64,000 bases of DNA, taken from Escarpia spicata. Lineage: Eukaryota > Annelida > Polychaeta > Sabellida > Siboglinidae. This document shows positions 12,501-24,856 of the stretch, one piece after another. A program made the translations under genes and the position numbers. Location: positions 22,961,202 through 23,025,201 of the forward strand of contig OZ023206.1 in assembly GCA_963995525.1 (NCBI GenBank), given 5' to 3'. The notes under the pieces are model-generated. The model was not told where the DNA came from. It saw only the letters and a list, made by a program, of their open reading frames with translations, and ran no database searches. Numbering within the stretch: the first letter of the stretch is position 1; the number at the start of each line of letters is the position of its first letter.

Positions 12501-15500
12501 AACGGTCAAGAAGTGCAAACTGAAGTGGTACGGCCACGTCTCACGATCATCTGGTCTTGCAAAGACCATCTTGCAACGCACCGTGAGAGGGAGAAGAAGA
12601 GGTAGACAGAAAAAGTGATGGGAAGACAACATCAAAGAGTGGACAGGACTGAAGTTCGCCAACTCCCCGAGGACTGTGGAGAACAGGGAAATGTGGAGAG
12701 AGCTGGTTAAAAAGTCATCAGTGATGCCCCAACGATCCTTACGGGTTATGGGAAAGTGAAGTGAAGATCAATATCAACAAAACGAGAAAGTACATCATCC
12801 TGAAATGTTAATATGCCATTTATCTACAGTGCCAAAATGGTGATCATAAAAAATTTCCCACATTCTCATATTGGATGCTGAAATGTGTTAACTATATGTA
12901 AAAGGTTTGAGGCTGAATTAATCTGAAAAAAACACATACTAAAAACATTGTTTTCCTTTACACATTTTATTACAATTTTCAGGATAATTATAAGGAAAGT
13001 CTGCTTTAAAATATTTGTTCAACTTGATGAACAATTTAACTAATATTGTTTTCCATTTTCGTGTATCAGGAATCCTAAACGGAACTAGTGTAATCATAAT
13101 TAAACATTGTCACAAATCACGGTATTGACACCTGGTATGTGACACTGTGACACTTGAAACTGACACTGAGACCAGCCCTCTAAGTTGCGATTGAAACGGT
13201 CGCATGTGACTGTTTTATTTCTGTTTGGAGACTGACACATTATGTACGATCGCCCGCTGGCGACCGTGACGAAAAAACCATGTGTTGTCGTTTCTCGGGA
13301 ACACTGTAAACAATACTGACTTTATTGGCGATATTTTGAAACAAACATGATTATTCTGCAATGGTATTCGTTTATTTTTGTGGATTTGACACAGGATTTT
13401 TAAAATGTGCGAGACAAATTGCTACAAAGTGTCATGGCACCCGTGGTACCTCATGTCAACCGACGTAAACGGGGACGCGAGTGGAAGACGCTAATGTAAA
13501 CCGTTTCGCGATTGTTGTCTGGCTGTCTGATAAGCGCATTGAAGATATGTTGCTAATTAAATGTAGTTGTCACATCGTTAGAACACACATAAGTGTACAT
13601 ATTCCGGTTTCGAATACAACACTCGAAGGAATAACAACAGCCTAGGTTACACTGGCTCAAAGTGATATAGTCCGCGTTTCGTAGTTCTCACAAATTCCGT
13701 TGGATGGGGTCTTAATAGTTGAACAAAATTGTCAGTGAAACAGCATCAGTGATTTAAACATTCATAGCTGTTAATAATACTGCTAGTATAATTTACTGTT
13801 GTTAGCTTATATATTATTTAAGCACTGCTGCATTAGAAAAAAACAGTAATTTATGTTATTGTGTGAGAGGAATTATTTTATTATCTAAATTGATTATGTA
13901 CGGTTGTTATTGTGTTATAAATATTGCACAAATAAATGTTGTTAGAAAAGTTAACCACACAGTAAAACAGTATTGTATAGTTACATGGATCATAACAATG
14001 TGATATTTTAAATATTTAACAGAATGTATTATTTCTCAAAGTTAACTTTGAAATAAAATATTACTTTTCTGAACAGAAATGGGCTTCTTTCTCACTTTAA
14101 ACAGGAAGTGCGTCATTTAACATGGAAAATGCATAATTTGACACAGAATTTGCCTTTTTCTGAAACAGAATTTAGAAACGGAAAATCAGTGTCCCTGTAC
14201 ATGTATATTAATTTTACTGTTAATTGGTAATTTCAGGGATTCCAAACACAATTACTTGGCTCTTAAAAAAATGTAGGTAGCAGCCAGTTGGCTCCCAGAC
14301 AAAAAAAGTTAACTTAGAAGGCTGACTGAGACATACCTTAAAAAAGAGAAAGCCAACAAAGTCAAACATTTTCCGCAGCGGGAAGGGGAGATTGCGTAGT
14401 AGCTGCGTGTTGACTGTTCCAGGGTGTAGAGAGCTGACTGTCACATCTACAAAACAGCAGACATTCTTAAAGATGTCTATAGTTACGCAGAGTTTCTCCT
14501 GGAACACGTTGCAATGGTTCAGACCGTAATGTACATTTCATAAAACTAAGGAAAAGCCAAAATGATCCGTGATTAAGCTACCAACCATAACTTTGCAACG
14601 TATGACACTGGTATCACTGCTCATAGCACAATACCGCCAATATACCTTGAGGTTTAAACAGTCGCAACATGTCACATGACAAGTATGGCGGGTCATCACA
14701 GCATCTCTGACATCACAGCAGCACCACTGTTACATCACAGCAGCACCACTGTTACATCACAGCACCACATAACATCACAGCACAACAGTGACATCACAGC
14801 ACCAGTGTGACATCACAGCATCGTTGTAGCAAAATTATTTGGATCTTTCAGTGTGTCGATTTGAGTTCATATAATGTAAAAGGTAAGTTCTTATATAGCG
14901 CAGTATCCAGTCCTTAATTAAGACTGCTCAAAGCGCTAAAGTTACACTTTCCTCCCTGGCAAACCTGTTCAATCGAACACCATCTCGACTTCTCGGGGAA
15001 GCATTCAGCCATGCTGCAATTAATGCGCGAAGACTACTCGTACACAAATATCCACCACTGTCTATAGCCAGGTACTCATTCACAGAGCTGAGTGAACTGG
15101 ATCAACGTAGAGTGAACAAACTTGCTCAATGTTTTAAACGGCAGCACAAGATTCGAACCCGGGTTGTATCGATCGAGAGCCTGGTGTTCTAGTCCCTATG
15201 CCACTGCGTTCCACACAAAATATGATGTAGTATAGTTAATTTTCCTACCTGCACCCTCTAGGCGCCGCGCAAGTTCACGTGTGAACACAACCACCGCCAG
15301 TTTGCTGTTAAAGTACGCCTTCCCCGTGCTGAAGCAGCGTTCACTGTTGAGATTCGTAAAGTCGATGCTTCCCCATTTGTGTGCGATCGACGTCACATTC
15401 ACAACGCGACTCGGTGTTGATTTCTTCAACAAACCTAGACAAATGATTTCAATAAGCATATATTATACAAACCTACATTATACAACATCAGCGTGTGAAG

Positions 15501-16923
15501 AGGTTCATCAGGCTGGATGAGTCACATTGTAATTATTTTGCCATTTTCATTTTTTCGAAGAAGTTTGCTAAATGCAATGTTGTGAGAAAAACAACGTACA
15601 TAGACAGTGAAATATGTAAAAAGAATATCAATTTATACAGCATCAAATTCATACAGTGGTATTCTATGGATCTGTCAACATATCAACCATGTCGAGATAA
15701 TTGTGTAGCAATGTTGAAAAAAGGAACGATTGTATAAATTTATACAGATGTTTTATATAAAATATATCAAAATCAGTGACATTACGTGCTTACCTAATAA
15801 GAGATTTGTCAGGAGAAATGGACCCACGAAGTTGGTATGGAATGTGTACTCGAGGTTATTTTCTGAAAGCATGTAGGGCAAACCTAAAAAAGAAAGTAAA
15901 ATGCTGTAACACAAAAGCAAAAAGTTTGTTATTTTGGGCAATCTGTTGATGAAACAAAACAACGACCCAGACTGACAACTTGTTTACTATTTGAACATGC
16001 CCCGGAGTCATACCTTCAAATTGTGAATGTTGTTACAAGCTTACTAAATAAAATGTTGGCGAAAGATACCTTCAACATAGCTAGTACTTAAGAACATTAT
16101 ATTAATTAATAAATGAAAAACTATGAACAGACTGCCTTCTTTTAAGATACTGTGCTTCAGTACATCTACCTGTAACTCCGGCATTGTTGATGAGTATATC
16201 GAGCCTTGGTTCTGTTGTTCGGATCATCGTCGCAAAGTGTTTCACAGACTTGAATGACGCCATATCGACGGTGTGACAACAGATGTCTGTGTTGCCCGAG
16301 ACCTTTATCAGTTTCTTCACTGCCTTCTCGCCGTTCCCATGGTTACGGCATGCTATGATCACCCTCGCTTGGCGTCGTGCCAAGTCCAAAGCCGTCTCGT
16401 ACCCAATACCTTCAAACATGAGTCGTTTCAATACATATCGTTCTGTCAACAAGAAATGATAAGAAGACGCAAACTACAACGGTTGGAACACGTAATCAAA
16501 TCAACAGGCCTCTCAGAAGTCTGAAAAAATTCTGCAAGGCATTGTGAATGGAAGCCAAAGAAGAAAAAAGAATAGTTGAGAATCATGAAAACAGTTGTTT
16601 TACTGTTAACAGTGGCCTATCAGTATGTTGGCTGTATACACACTGGATATTTATAATCTTATTACTGCTTCACGCAGTGTGGCCCCATTGTCAATTTAGC
16701 CCTGGTAATATTCACTATAAACTCCACTGACCGATGCACAGTACATTAATTGCATGGCAGTCGCCTATCTTATACGACTCTTACCGGAGTTAGCTCCTGT
16801 TATGACGACTGTCTTCCCTGTAAGGTCAACATCACATGTACAACTGCCCAGTTTCTTCCAAAGCAAGAACTTAACTAGGATGAAGCATGCCAAGACTCCC
16901 ATCAATAGAAAAAATATATCCAT
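9539..16923 (-). CDS. Retinol dehydrogenase-like short-chain dehydrogenase (RDH11-14 type)
   Basis: Six exons on the - strand: 16923-16785, 16409-16170, 15883-15794, 15434-15249, 14446-14337 and 9880-9539. All splice sites are GT-AG, phases are 1,1,1,1,0, total 1107 nt, giving 368 residues. Residues 3-21 are hydrophobic (signal anchor). The cofactor motif TGANSGIG is at 42-49, and NNAG at 121-124. The catalytic set is Asn144, Ser172, Tyr197 and Lys201 (YFNSK). LHPG is at 225-228 and EGAQTTIHCAI at 259-269. Enzymes of this family are membrane-bound NADP(H)-dependent retinol/retinal or lipid-aldehyde oxidoreductases; the substrate here is inferred only. The position after Asn144 reads NFVGPF, where family members usually have NHLGHF. 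The family usually ends soon after LWEITERMVSL (302-312); here a Ser/Glu-rich tail of 56 residues follows. The ATG directly follows a strong acceptor (TTTTTTTCCAG), so a 5' non-coding exon lies upstream. Which of RDH11-14 is closest is not resolved. Confidence 0.93.
9938..10186. repeat. 78-bp tandem repeat, 3.2 copies
   Basis: TAATTATGAATTATAAATGC and variants recur at 9938, 10016, 10094 and (partial) 10172, exactly 78 bp apart. Each unit includes GTTATATACGTAACACAAA. It sits in the last intron of the dehydrogenase gene, between its terminal exon and the 5' break of the RTE element. Confidence 0.9.
10190..12760 (+). mobile_element. RTE-clade non-LTR retrotransposon, 5'-truncated and dead
   Basis: Conceptual translation gives an apurinic-type endonuclease (VIHVYAPKSDYDD, VIVLGDCNAK, GPHKPSRRWTWHS, NQIDYI, SDHD) from about 10220 to 10740. 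A reverse transcriptase follows (GKSAGIDNIQAEL, LPKKG, VFVDFKKASNRIW, LRFADDIDGLAG, KYMGSIITDEG), then the C-terminal region (KLKWYGHVSRSSGLAK) to a stop at 12757-12759. Such sequences are often database-labelled craniofacial development protein 2-like. The copy is inactive: an in-frame TGA at 10561-10563, later stops near 12226 and 12351, and at least three frameshifts (near 10755, 11230 and 11855). The endonuclease N-terminus is missing. It lies antisense in the last intron of the dehydrogenase gene. Confidence 0.93.
12761..13289. other. Intron sequence without recognisable content
   Basis: AT-rich intronic DNA of the dehydrogenase gene between the RTE element and a dispersed repeat. No open frame, tandem repeat or splice-bounded exon seen. 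Confidence 0.5.
13290..13806. mobile_element. Unknown dispersed repeat R480, copy 1
   Basis: About 500 bp, clearly similar in the same orientation to 36155-36655. Shared words include GGCGATATTTTGAAACAAAC, AAATTGCTACAAAGTGTCAT, GTTGCTAATTAAATG and GTAGTTCTCACAAATTCC. Neither copy has a long open frame and no terminal repeats were found, so the class is unknown. Intronic in the dehydrogenase gene. Confidence 0.8.
14693..14822. repeat. CATCACAGCA minisatellite
   Basis: Six to seven irregular units of about 17-23 bp built on ACATCACAGCA(CCA), in intron 4 of the dehydrogenase gene. Confidence 0.75.
14877..15213 (-). mobile_element. tRNA-derived SINE, copy B (best preserved)
   Basis: About 337 bp. 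On the - strand it starts with a tRNA-like head: A-box-like TGGCATAGGGACTAG and B box GGGTTCGAATC. A body follows with GTTCACTCTACGTTGATCC and GCATGGCTGAATGCTTCC. The tail reads GCGCTTTGAGCAGTC...GGACTGGATACTGCGCTATA. The GCGCTTTGAG/GCGCTATATAA tail resembles tails shared between SINEs and L2/CR1-like LINEs in other animals. Same orientation as the dehydrogenase gene, about 36 bp past the exon 4 donor. Confidence 0.88.
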
Positions 16924-19855
16924 CTGGAAAAAAAGATATGTATACGTTATACTTAACTCATTTGACTGTCATTGTAGGCTTTTATTAGACAGGTGTAGGT
17001 GTATTACATTAATGATATTGTTCTGTAACATTCTTTTTTTTACACAATTAGTTAGATTGTTGATATTTCTCTTATTCAATAATGATTAATTTGTTTATTT
17101 ATTCAGGCATATATATACATATATATATATATATGTATATACCGGGTATATATATCAAACAGAATAATTTTAAATAAAACAAATGAATAACCGTTAGGAG
17201 TTTTGTCCATGGGGGTTTTGGCTGTGAGAGGTTACATTCAGTTCAAAGGGTTATATCCTTGAGGGGTTCATAACATGGGAGTAAATATTAGCCAGATTAT
17301 AGTTAGAATAGTGTTTAAATGGTACTTTACACGATGGTGTTACTAGCATGTGTAAATCAATCATCTTCATTGTGCAGTCGTAGTGTCCCGTGGCTGGGCG
17401 AAGGTCTCAGTATGTCGTCACAAGTAGATAGATAATTATACTAAAATGCAACTTTTCACCATATCTGAAGGAATTATATGATGTGATCAAACTGTCATAC
17501 AGGTTGAATAAGTCACTCTATTGAAAGTGTTGAAAACATCTGACAAACATGATTCACTTATATATCAAATTCGACATGGCAGTGACAACTGCAATCCATA
17601 TATCTAGGATTTCTTCACAGTATTAAATTAGCCATTTAGCTCACACAGCCAAGTGTGTATCACAAAGCTAATTAAAGGAAAACAAATGGCATGTTGGTGT
17701 TAGGCATCTAAAAGATTTAATACACACTAACAGGACTGCATACTTCACCAAAAAACTATTTACGTAATCCCTCCCCTGCCACACCCCCACCGCTCCCTCG
17801 TCCACAAGGTTGCCAATCAAACTGTTCCCTGAAGTAGATACAATGACAAGCCCAGCCCCTTCATGATTAATTAGAATCCAGGAAGTTACTAATTTAATAA
17901 TCAAATGTAGATGCACTTTCAACATATTGTGTTGCTACACTGTAACTCCTGCCAACAGTTAAGGTCTTTGGTTTGCACTTCAAAAGGATGCTTGTTTTGC
18001 AACATCCAATAAATTACATTGTGTTAATTACAGCTGTCAATGCCCATGTGTATATTTTGCGTGTGCATGATGGGGGGCAGGGGAGACAAGCGTGCATGTA
18101 TGTTGACGCCACAACGCCAAGAATTCCTCGTACATTTTAAATGCTACTTGGTAATAAACAGTCTGAATCTGAATTGGATGACTCACCATACAGACTTTGT
18201 AGAATTTGCAGTGGATTAAACATTAAATTGTTGATAAAGTATAACAAGTGAATGACCAGTTTTTCTGAGCATCTCGAGCAGCTTTATTTATAGATCAAGC
18301 AATTCTTTAATGTGTATAATTTTTTGTAGTGGATATTTTTATTTCTGTAATACGGCGGCAGTTTCCGTAATCTGAGGTGAATTTCCATAATGATTATGGA
18401 AAATCTGTAATGGTAAGCAGCCCTGCGCTAACAATTTCCAACTACAATCACATTTTTAACATCATCAGTTTATCAGGAAAACAAGTTTGAATATTCAGTC
18501 ACCATATTTTATGGATAGTGCCATTTTGGCCGGTAAATCTAAGTCATAAGTTCGAGCTTCAACAACATTTTGTTGAATGTTGGAAAACGAATATTCTGTT
18601 TGAATATCTCAACTCAAACAATGAAGAAAGCAATTACAACTATTTATTCACTGAACTTTAAACAGATCCAATCTTGGAATGTTATAAAACATTCTGAACA
18701 GTTCACAACCTCACACAACAGCCCGCATTAATCACGATATTAAAATCTATTTATGTACATTCCACTTGTATGCATACCGATAATTTTTAGTGATTTAGCT
18801 TCCTAAACTCTTTATTATGCAATATAGTTTATTCTATTGTTAAAAAAATGTGCCAACATATGTTACTTTGCGCCAGCTGCCATGCAGCAGGATCAATGCG
18901 GGAGCCTATCAATACACACTGGCATCTGAGGGTTGACTATCATGTAGCTCATGGGTTTGCTAGCATGTGGGTCTGCGGGTGCATCGTTGCACTAATATGG
19001 TCATGTTATTTTAATCACTTTGGTTCAGTTCTGAATGTGACCTTCATAGTAATAGTGTTATTTAGTCAGCTTCTACAGGCTATACAAAAGACCGGAAATT
19101 TTGCGTCATGCCGAAAATCTGGTCTTTCAATTTTATGTTGTAATGCTCTTCGTCTATTTTATTTAATATTTTGCATGATCTTGTACTGATAACATGATTC
19201 AGTCTCGCCACAGAGCGATTTGCACAACAAATATAGGATTCATGGTTTTATAGTTTTTGTTCTTAAAATAGCATAACACATTTGATAACACAAATTGTAC
19301 TCCCAACAGTATGCATAATATTGATGTTCAAGACCCAAGCCCAAACCAAAAGTAACACAACAAAAGTAATTAAGTTTAAAACTAGTCTAGATTACAACGC
19401 AACGCCAACGTTTTCCTTGGCAACTAGCTAGTAGCTGTCTATGTCTATGACTATGAGAGTATGCCTAGGCTATGCCTATGGCTATGCCGGCAACTTAACG
19501 TTTTAACTTTTAAGTTAAGTATTGAGGAAAGAGTACTTGCACTGTTGTTGATTTAATTGGTACTTTCTTTACAAATAAGGATAACAGAATCTTCAAACGC
19601 CTCCTGATACGCTGACTGCAATAGCGTGGCACGTTAGTGCGTGATTTACAAGCTTTGTCCTTGACATTTCCGAGATTACAGTCCAGGGCAGAGGTCTGTA
19701 GCAGACGATACAACACACCAGGGCTAACCAATATATCAATGCCACAGCTCCAAACCAGCCATGAAACAAGTCAATCGATATGTTTCAAATATATATTGAC
19801 ATTGCATGTCGTGTGTGTGGACATCGGTCTTCACACCACACGATAAACATAATTT
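16924..19855. other. Upstream region of the dehydrogenase gene, no gene seen
   Basis: AT-rich DNA with a TA-rich microsatellite near 17108-17150. The open frames at 17668-17925 (-) and 18848-19189 (+) resemble nothing recognisable and lack splice or start context. The 5' non-coding exon implied by the acceptor at the ATG should lie here or further right. Confidence 0.4.
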
Positions 19856-19942
19856 TATATGGTAAAACAACATTCCATTTATGAAAAAAAAATCCTGACC
19901 CCGATGATTTCCGGTATCAATGTAGATCACATGGTGCGAAGG
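19856..19942 (+). repeat. Dispersed repeat pair R85, copy 1
   Basis: About 85 bp starting TATGGTAAAACAACATTCCA and containing ATCCTGACCCCGATGATT, closely similar to 33929-34012. The sequence beyond (19945-20060) is unusually G+C- and CpG-rich (GCGGACCGCAAACGGGCGG, GATGCGCGCG). Confidence 0.7.
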
Positions 19943-20068
19943 GCCACACTAAAAGGCGGACCGCAAACGGGCGGACTGGTCGGACCGGGAGGACCACATC
20001 CACAAGGATGCGCGCGATCTTTGTTCCTTCTTTACACGCGTTGTTGTTGTTGTTTGCGCTTGCGTACG
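19943..20068. promoter_or_regulatory. Small CpG-rich patch, possible promoter
   Basis: Short CpG-dense island-like stretch in AT-rich surroundings, 3 kb upstream of the dehydrogenase ATG and with no other gene nearby. No TATA or initiator could be fixed; the assignment is only positional. Confidence 0.15.
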
Positions 20069-20815
20069 TAAATATTGGAGTGTCTTTTATTATTGTATTA
20101 TATTAACAACTCTAAACATAATACCTGAATGGTGTAACTTGCATTTAGACAATCTTAAACCGTAGAAACCGACGAGAAGGTAACAGTATTCTTCTACCAT
20201 ATGTGTTGTGAATATGCAATATGGTGTATGTCGAGATTGTATATAGTACCATATTCTGTCACACATTTGGGACAGATAAACTTAAAATATGAAATATCGG
20301 TATACTTTGTAGACAATAATTAGAAATGAAATAACACTGAAGGAATTTGCTCACTTATACGGAGCTATTTTATGAGGTTATATATTTTACAGATTACCTA
20401 CAAACTTTTGGCTTAGTGTGAAATTAGTTGTAATCTAAATGAATTAATAACTTGGCCAAACATAATTATTATTAACGAAATAAACGTTTGAAATGTTTAG
20501 TAGTGTAACACAGTATTTAGGAATGTTTCTACGGTATGTGACTGTATTACTAATACTCTATAAACTTAACAATTTTTTTTTAAAGAATATGGCTTGGTGT
20601 GTTAAGTGTGCAACAGTTGTGTCTGGAAGGAAATCATATTATCATTAGTGACATAACAAAGTAACACCATCACTGTCTAGTCCCTTCACTCCAACCATCA
20701 TCACTAGTAAATAACTTGTACTATTTTAAATTATAATTTGCATGTCTGACAGGTCAAATAAAAGAAATTCGTCTTCTTCTTCAATCTCACCTGACTCCAA
20801 TCATAACTAATAATA
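20069..20815. other. AT-rich non-coding stretch
   Basis: No open frame, repeat family or RNA gene recognised. Confidence 0.5.
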
Positions 20816-21680
20816 ATCTTAACCCTAATCAAAACAATAATGATTTATTCCTACCGTCCGAATGGTTATAACGATTGTGCAATATATGTAACCATAACCC
20901 TTCATAACTGATTTTATCCATAACTAATTACCCCATTAATCTTAGCCCTATTGAATAATTATTTATTCCCCTCGTCTGATTATCACACTAACTATTTATT
21001 CCCGTCGTCTGACTTGTTCCAACGCTTACGCTATGGCTAACCTCAAGCATAACTAACTCAAATCATAACAAATTACAATAATAACATTAATAGAATGATG
21101 TGGGAACGAAATTTATATTGGGGGTACCGGAGCTTCAGGGGAGGGGGGAGAGGGAGGGGTGCTGCTGAAAATGTTTCGCCACTGCGCCTCTGTAACTTCA
21201 GCTTCTGCGCTGTCTCGGCTGTGAACTCATAACATTCTAATAAACACGGGACAGTGCTGTTGAGAATTTGTATTTTTTTACGTCGCGCCGCTGCTGACAA
21301 TTTACCTTCTCCCGCTTCTCTCCGCTGTCTCCGCTGAAATGATGACATCTGAAGACGTGAAGGGGGAGGGGGTTCTTTGGAAAAAAATGTCGCTACCGCG
21401 CTGCCTATTACTGTGGTGGGGGGGAGAAAATAATGATTGCCCTCCAATTGCACACACCTTTCACAGTCAACAAAATACACATTAATTGTCTCATAAATTT
21501 TTTATTTCCACCCACAATTTACGTTCGTCACAAAAACAAACATTCACATTTAATGGGGGGTAGAACCATATGTCTGCCTCCCCCTGATAAATTCCAGGGC
21601 GGCGTCTACGCATTAATATGTTATGACATTTCACACTAACTATTTATTCCCGTTTCCTAATTGGTTCCAACGATTATGAG
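20816..21680. repeat. Degenerate direct repeats interrupted by element R-GGGGG
   Basis: CTATTTATTCCCGTC...GTTCCAACG is present at about 20987-21036 and again at about 21630-21677. Weaker relatives lie at 20840 and 20955. The two best copies flank the dispersed element at 21121-21610. Confidence 0.5.
21121..21610 (+). mobile_element. Unknown dispersed element R-GGGGG, copy 1
   Basis: Complementary in order to 24857-25215. Shared words are GTGCTGTTGAAAATG-like, ATGACATC-GAAGACG, CGCGCTGCCTATTACT, TTGCACACACCTTTCACAGT, AACAAACATTCAC and GGGGGGTAGAACC/TGTCTGCCTC. It has G-runs and no long frame in common. Class unknown. Confidence 0.75.
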
Positions 21681-22122
21681 CCTGACCTTGGCTGTCACCT
21701 TGAGGGGTGCTTATTGTTGTCATGAATGATGGACATTCACCGACCGATATGCGTGGTTAGTCTAGGACTTGTATTACCAAAATGGGGTCATGTTGGAGCA
21801 AGTTTATGTTAGGGCTACCTCAATAGCTTTTACCTGCGATTTTGTAACGATTTTAATTTCGGGACAATGAATGAGCAAGACAATGTTTCTGTAAACCTGA
21901 AGTAATCCAGATGCGTGTACGTAAATACGCACAAATTATATTCAGAGAACAAAACAACATACATAGACATTAAAATAGTTTTATATTGCATTAGTTTTTC
22001 AATTAAATGCTTATTGGTATCAAAACATACACGACTAACTCTGTAATTACTCATTCAATTCGTCTCCTATTAGTCCTGTATAACATGATTATGCTCAGCA
22101 TAATTATAATTGTTACTCTCAT

Positions 22123-22425
22123 GAGCATCTATCGTATATGTAACATAGCGCAAGTACATTATTTAACAGGGAACATTGTGTATAATAATTATAATGACCC
22201 CTTGATAGGTCTACATATACATGAATCAAGCTAATAAGCATAATTTAGGGAAATTTACGTATTCTCTCCCAAGTAACGTGGTTATAATCTGTATTCCCAT
22301 GTGAATATCCTTCTGTCGTGAGCATTGACCGTATACGTAACATAACACAAATGCATTTTATCATTGCGAATAATAATTATAATGAACCCTTCCGTGTAAG
22401 GCCAACACATGTACATATGTGAATC
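22123..22425. repeat. Two diverged direct copies, about 105 bp, 197 bp apart
   Basis: GAGCAT...CGTATATGTAACATA...TAATAATTATAATGA...ACATGAATC at 22123-22229 matches GAGCAT...CGTATACGTAACATA...ATGTGAATC at 22320-22425. Confidence 0.6.
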
Positions 22426-22437
22426 TCTAGAACCCAA

Positions 22438-22734
22438 GAAAGTAAGTCCTTATATATCGCAGTACCCAGTCATTTGGACTGATCAAAGCGCTTTATCCTT
22501 TCCCCCTGGCAGTCTTGTTTAAACGAATAAGCATTCAGCCACTCTGCAGTTAATGCGCGAAGAGTATTCGCACACAAATGTCCAATACCGTCTATGCCAA
22601 GGTAGTCAGTCATACAGCTGAGAGAACTGGAGCAACGTTGAATGAACGAACTTGCCCAGGTTCGACACGGCTGCACAGGATTCGAAACCGATCGAGTTAT
22701 CTCAATTGATATTGCAATGTCACTGCGCTCCACA
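22438..22734 (-). mobile_element. tRNA-derived SINE, copy C
   Basis: Same order as copy B: tail complement TTATATATCGCAGTACCCAG at left, AAGCATTCAGCCACTCTGCA in the middle, tRNA-like head with GATTCGAAACC and CACTGCGCTCC at right. A block near 22516 (ATCTCGACTTCTCGGGG-type) is deleted. Confidence 0.8.
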
Positions 22735-23544
22735 TAAAAACTTAACTGACGTAAAATCGCTGAAGTACGTAGTCATTGATATCACATGTAACTAACGATC
22801 ATTGACGTAACTCTAGACTTTGTTTGAACACTCTGTGCCACGAATTGACGTGCAAGGTGCGAGTGATGTGTTTGCAAGAAGTCTCATCATTCGAATTTCC
22901 GATTCTTCAAGGACGGTTGAAAGTATTTCCATCAGCTTGTGTCGTCTGATGTACCAAATATGCTCGGCTCATGTCTATGCGAAGAATCTCGACTGCGAAG
23001 CGATATTTATGTGCCTTGGCACACAACCACCGGTACCCGAACACTACGTCAGCCGTACTTCGACCATGGAATCCATTTTGATCAGGCGAAAGGAGCTGAA
23101 TTATCGACTTTCGATGCGATTCGAGAGAAAATCACAAGCGACTGTGTTTTGTGTTTTCACTGACCCTTGCACCCGATCTGTAATTAGTCGACCTTCTTCG
23201 ACATGTATCGTGGCCTGACCGTAATGTTTACGAGATAACATCCGGCCTGCGCGGAACATCTTGGCCCCATTTGCCGTCTTTTGAATTTCGTTACCATTTA
23301 GAACTGTTCCTGCATATGATTTCGAACACGTGCGAAGACATGTGTGTCCTACAATATGTAGGCTTACAAATTCTTATTTTTGTAATGTTAGGCTACAGGA
23401 AACACAATGTCACGAAGTTGCATACTAATATCATAGGCACGGTAGGTGGGCTGAGCCAGAGCTTCAGCACCAAACCGCCTCCGCCGTTGTCGAATCATGT
23501 TTTTCGGCGACCTTCAACATATTTTGAAGCTTACCACAATGCTC
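22735..23544. other. Intergenic stretch with chance-level open frames
   Basis: Open frames at 22820-23218 and 23271-23702 (+) show no recognisable domain. They are not bounded by convincing splice sites and the second runs into a degenerate repeat. No gene is called. Confidence 0.4.
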
Positions 23545-23650
23545 CAGTTGTACCCTCCTTGAGGTTCACCAAAAATACCCACCGCCATGCAGGCGCACCA
23601 AAAAACCTCGACCTGTACCCACCCTTTAGGATGGCCAATAAAACCACATC
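23545..23650. repeat. CCTTGAGG...CCAAAA degenerate repeat, second locus
   Basis: Two to three units with CCTTGAGGTTCACCAAAAA and GCACCAAAAAACCTCGACCT, like the array at 1676-1905. Confidence 0.5.
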
Positions 23651-23825
23651 CTACACAATCGACGTTTATTATTTTGTCAAGTTCTCTAGATGCAAGCTTT
23701 GATACTTACAACTCCACGGCCATTTGTTTCATTACGGACAACTAACGGTGCAAAAAATTACGATTGCACGCGTTTTAGCCGATAACATATTTTCGAGTAG
23801 AGCTATACATACATATACATACATA

Positions 23826-23854
23826 CACGCACACGCACACGCACACGCACACGC

Positions 23855-23896
<42 letters not shown>
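23826..23896. repeat. (CACACG)n then (CA)n microsatellite
   Basis: About six CACACG hexamers pass into a pure CA run: an interrupted purine-pyrimidine alternation able to form Z-DNA. Confidence 0.9.
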
Positions 23897-23899
<3 letters not shown>

Positions 23900-24856
23900 G
23901 TGTTTAGTTGTTTTCTTTACACAACTACCGACCGTAAGTAATGTAATGTTGTTGACAAGGCAACTGCATATTAACAATGAGGGATATATGTTCTGTCAAT
24001 CCCTGAAAGAGATATTACTCGATCTAATTTTCGATAACACTCGTTTTACATGTATTAGTTAAACTGTTCATGTAAACATGGAACGCGTCAACACCTTGTA
24101 GGAATATAGAAATGACAATAAAAAAGTGGTCTCTGGAGTACCTTACACTCCCCAGAACAACGATGCTTTTATTCTCATCAGTATCAATACTGTTGGCATC
24201 GGCGCGAGGGTTTCACATCAGGGCAGCGGTCTGCTGTTCACATATAGCAAGCATGTAAGCCTAACCCACTCAGTGGGCAACACATCAATGACTTCGGATA
24301 TTACCGAACTAAACGATAGCGGGTCGTCACTGACCACCTACTTTGCCCGTCGGGTCAGTAACTAATCCGTGTGACTGCCTACTTTTCGGGGGACACTACA
24401 CCGATTTTCAGCAGTATACACCAGTTTGTCGTCAAAATTGGCCACCAGAGGTGGCTGTTTGCATCAAAAAATCTTTAATAATATTGCGTTTTTACGCTCA
24501 GTATAGCCCAATTTCCTTTATCGTGGCACATGACGCACACGACACGTGCACATTATAGTTATTTTTATAGTTTACTCACTATCCAAATATACTATGCCAT
24601 AATCTAGTAGGATAGTGAGTAAATTACCGTACATACGCATAGCATGCTCTTCGTTTAGAAAACGCCGCTAATGCTAAAATCTCCCGTAGAAAAGAGTTAG
24701 AAAAATGCTGACAACTCTGACAACCGTCATCGACATTTCCGTGAGACCTGGCTGCAGAATCCACGAATGGAACATTTCGTATAAGTAGTCGCGAAGACCA
24801 CACATAATCAGGACCCAGAAGAGTGTGGCTCCATATGCGTAGAGAACAGTGGCGAC
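23897..24856. other. Intergenic, nothing recognisable
   Basis: No supported gene. The inverted words ATAGTTTACTCACTATCC / GGATAGTGAGTAAATTA (about 24567-24627) form a hairpin-like pair but no element ends could be fixed. Confidence 0.4.

Noticed and set aside
22820..23702. Frames of 132 and 143 codons on +
   Set aside because: No recognisable domain, no splice boundaries, and the second includes a degenerate tandem repeat.
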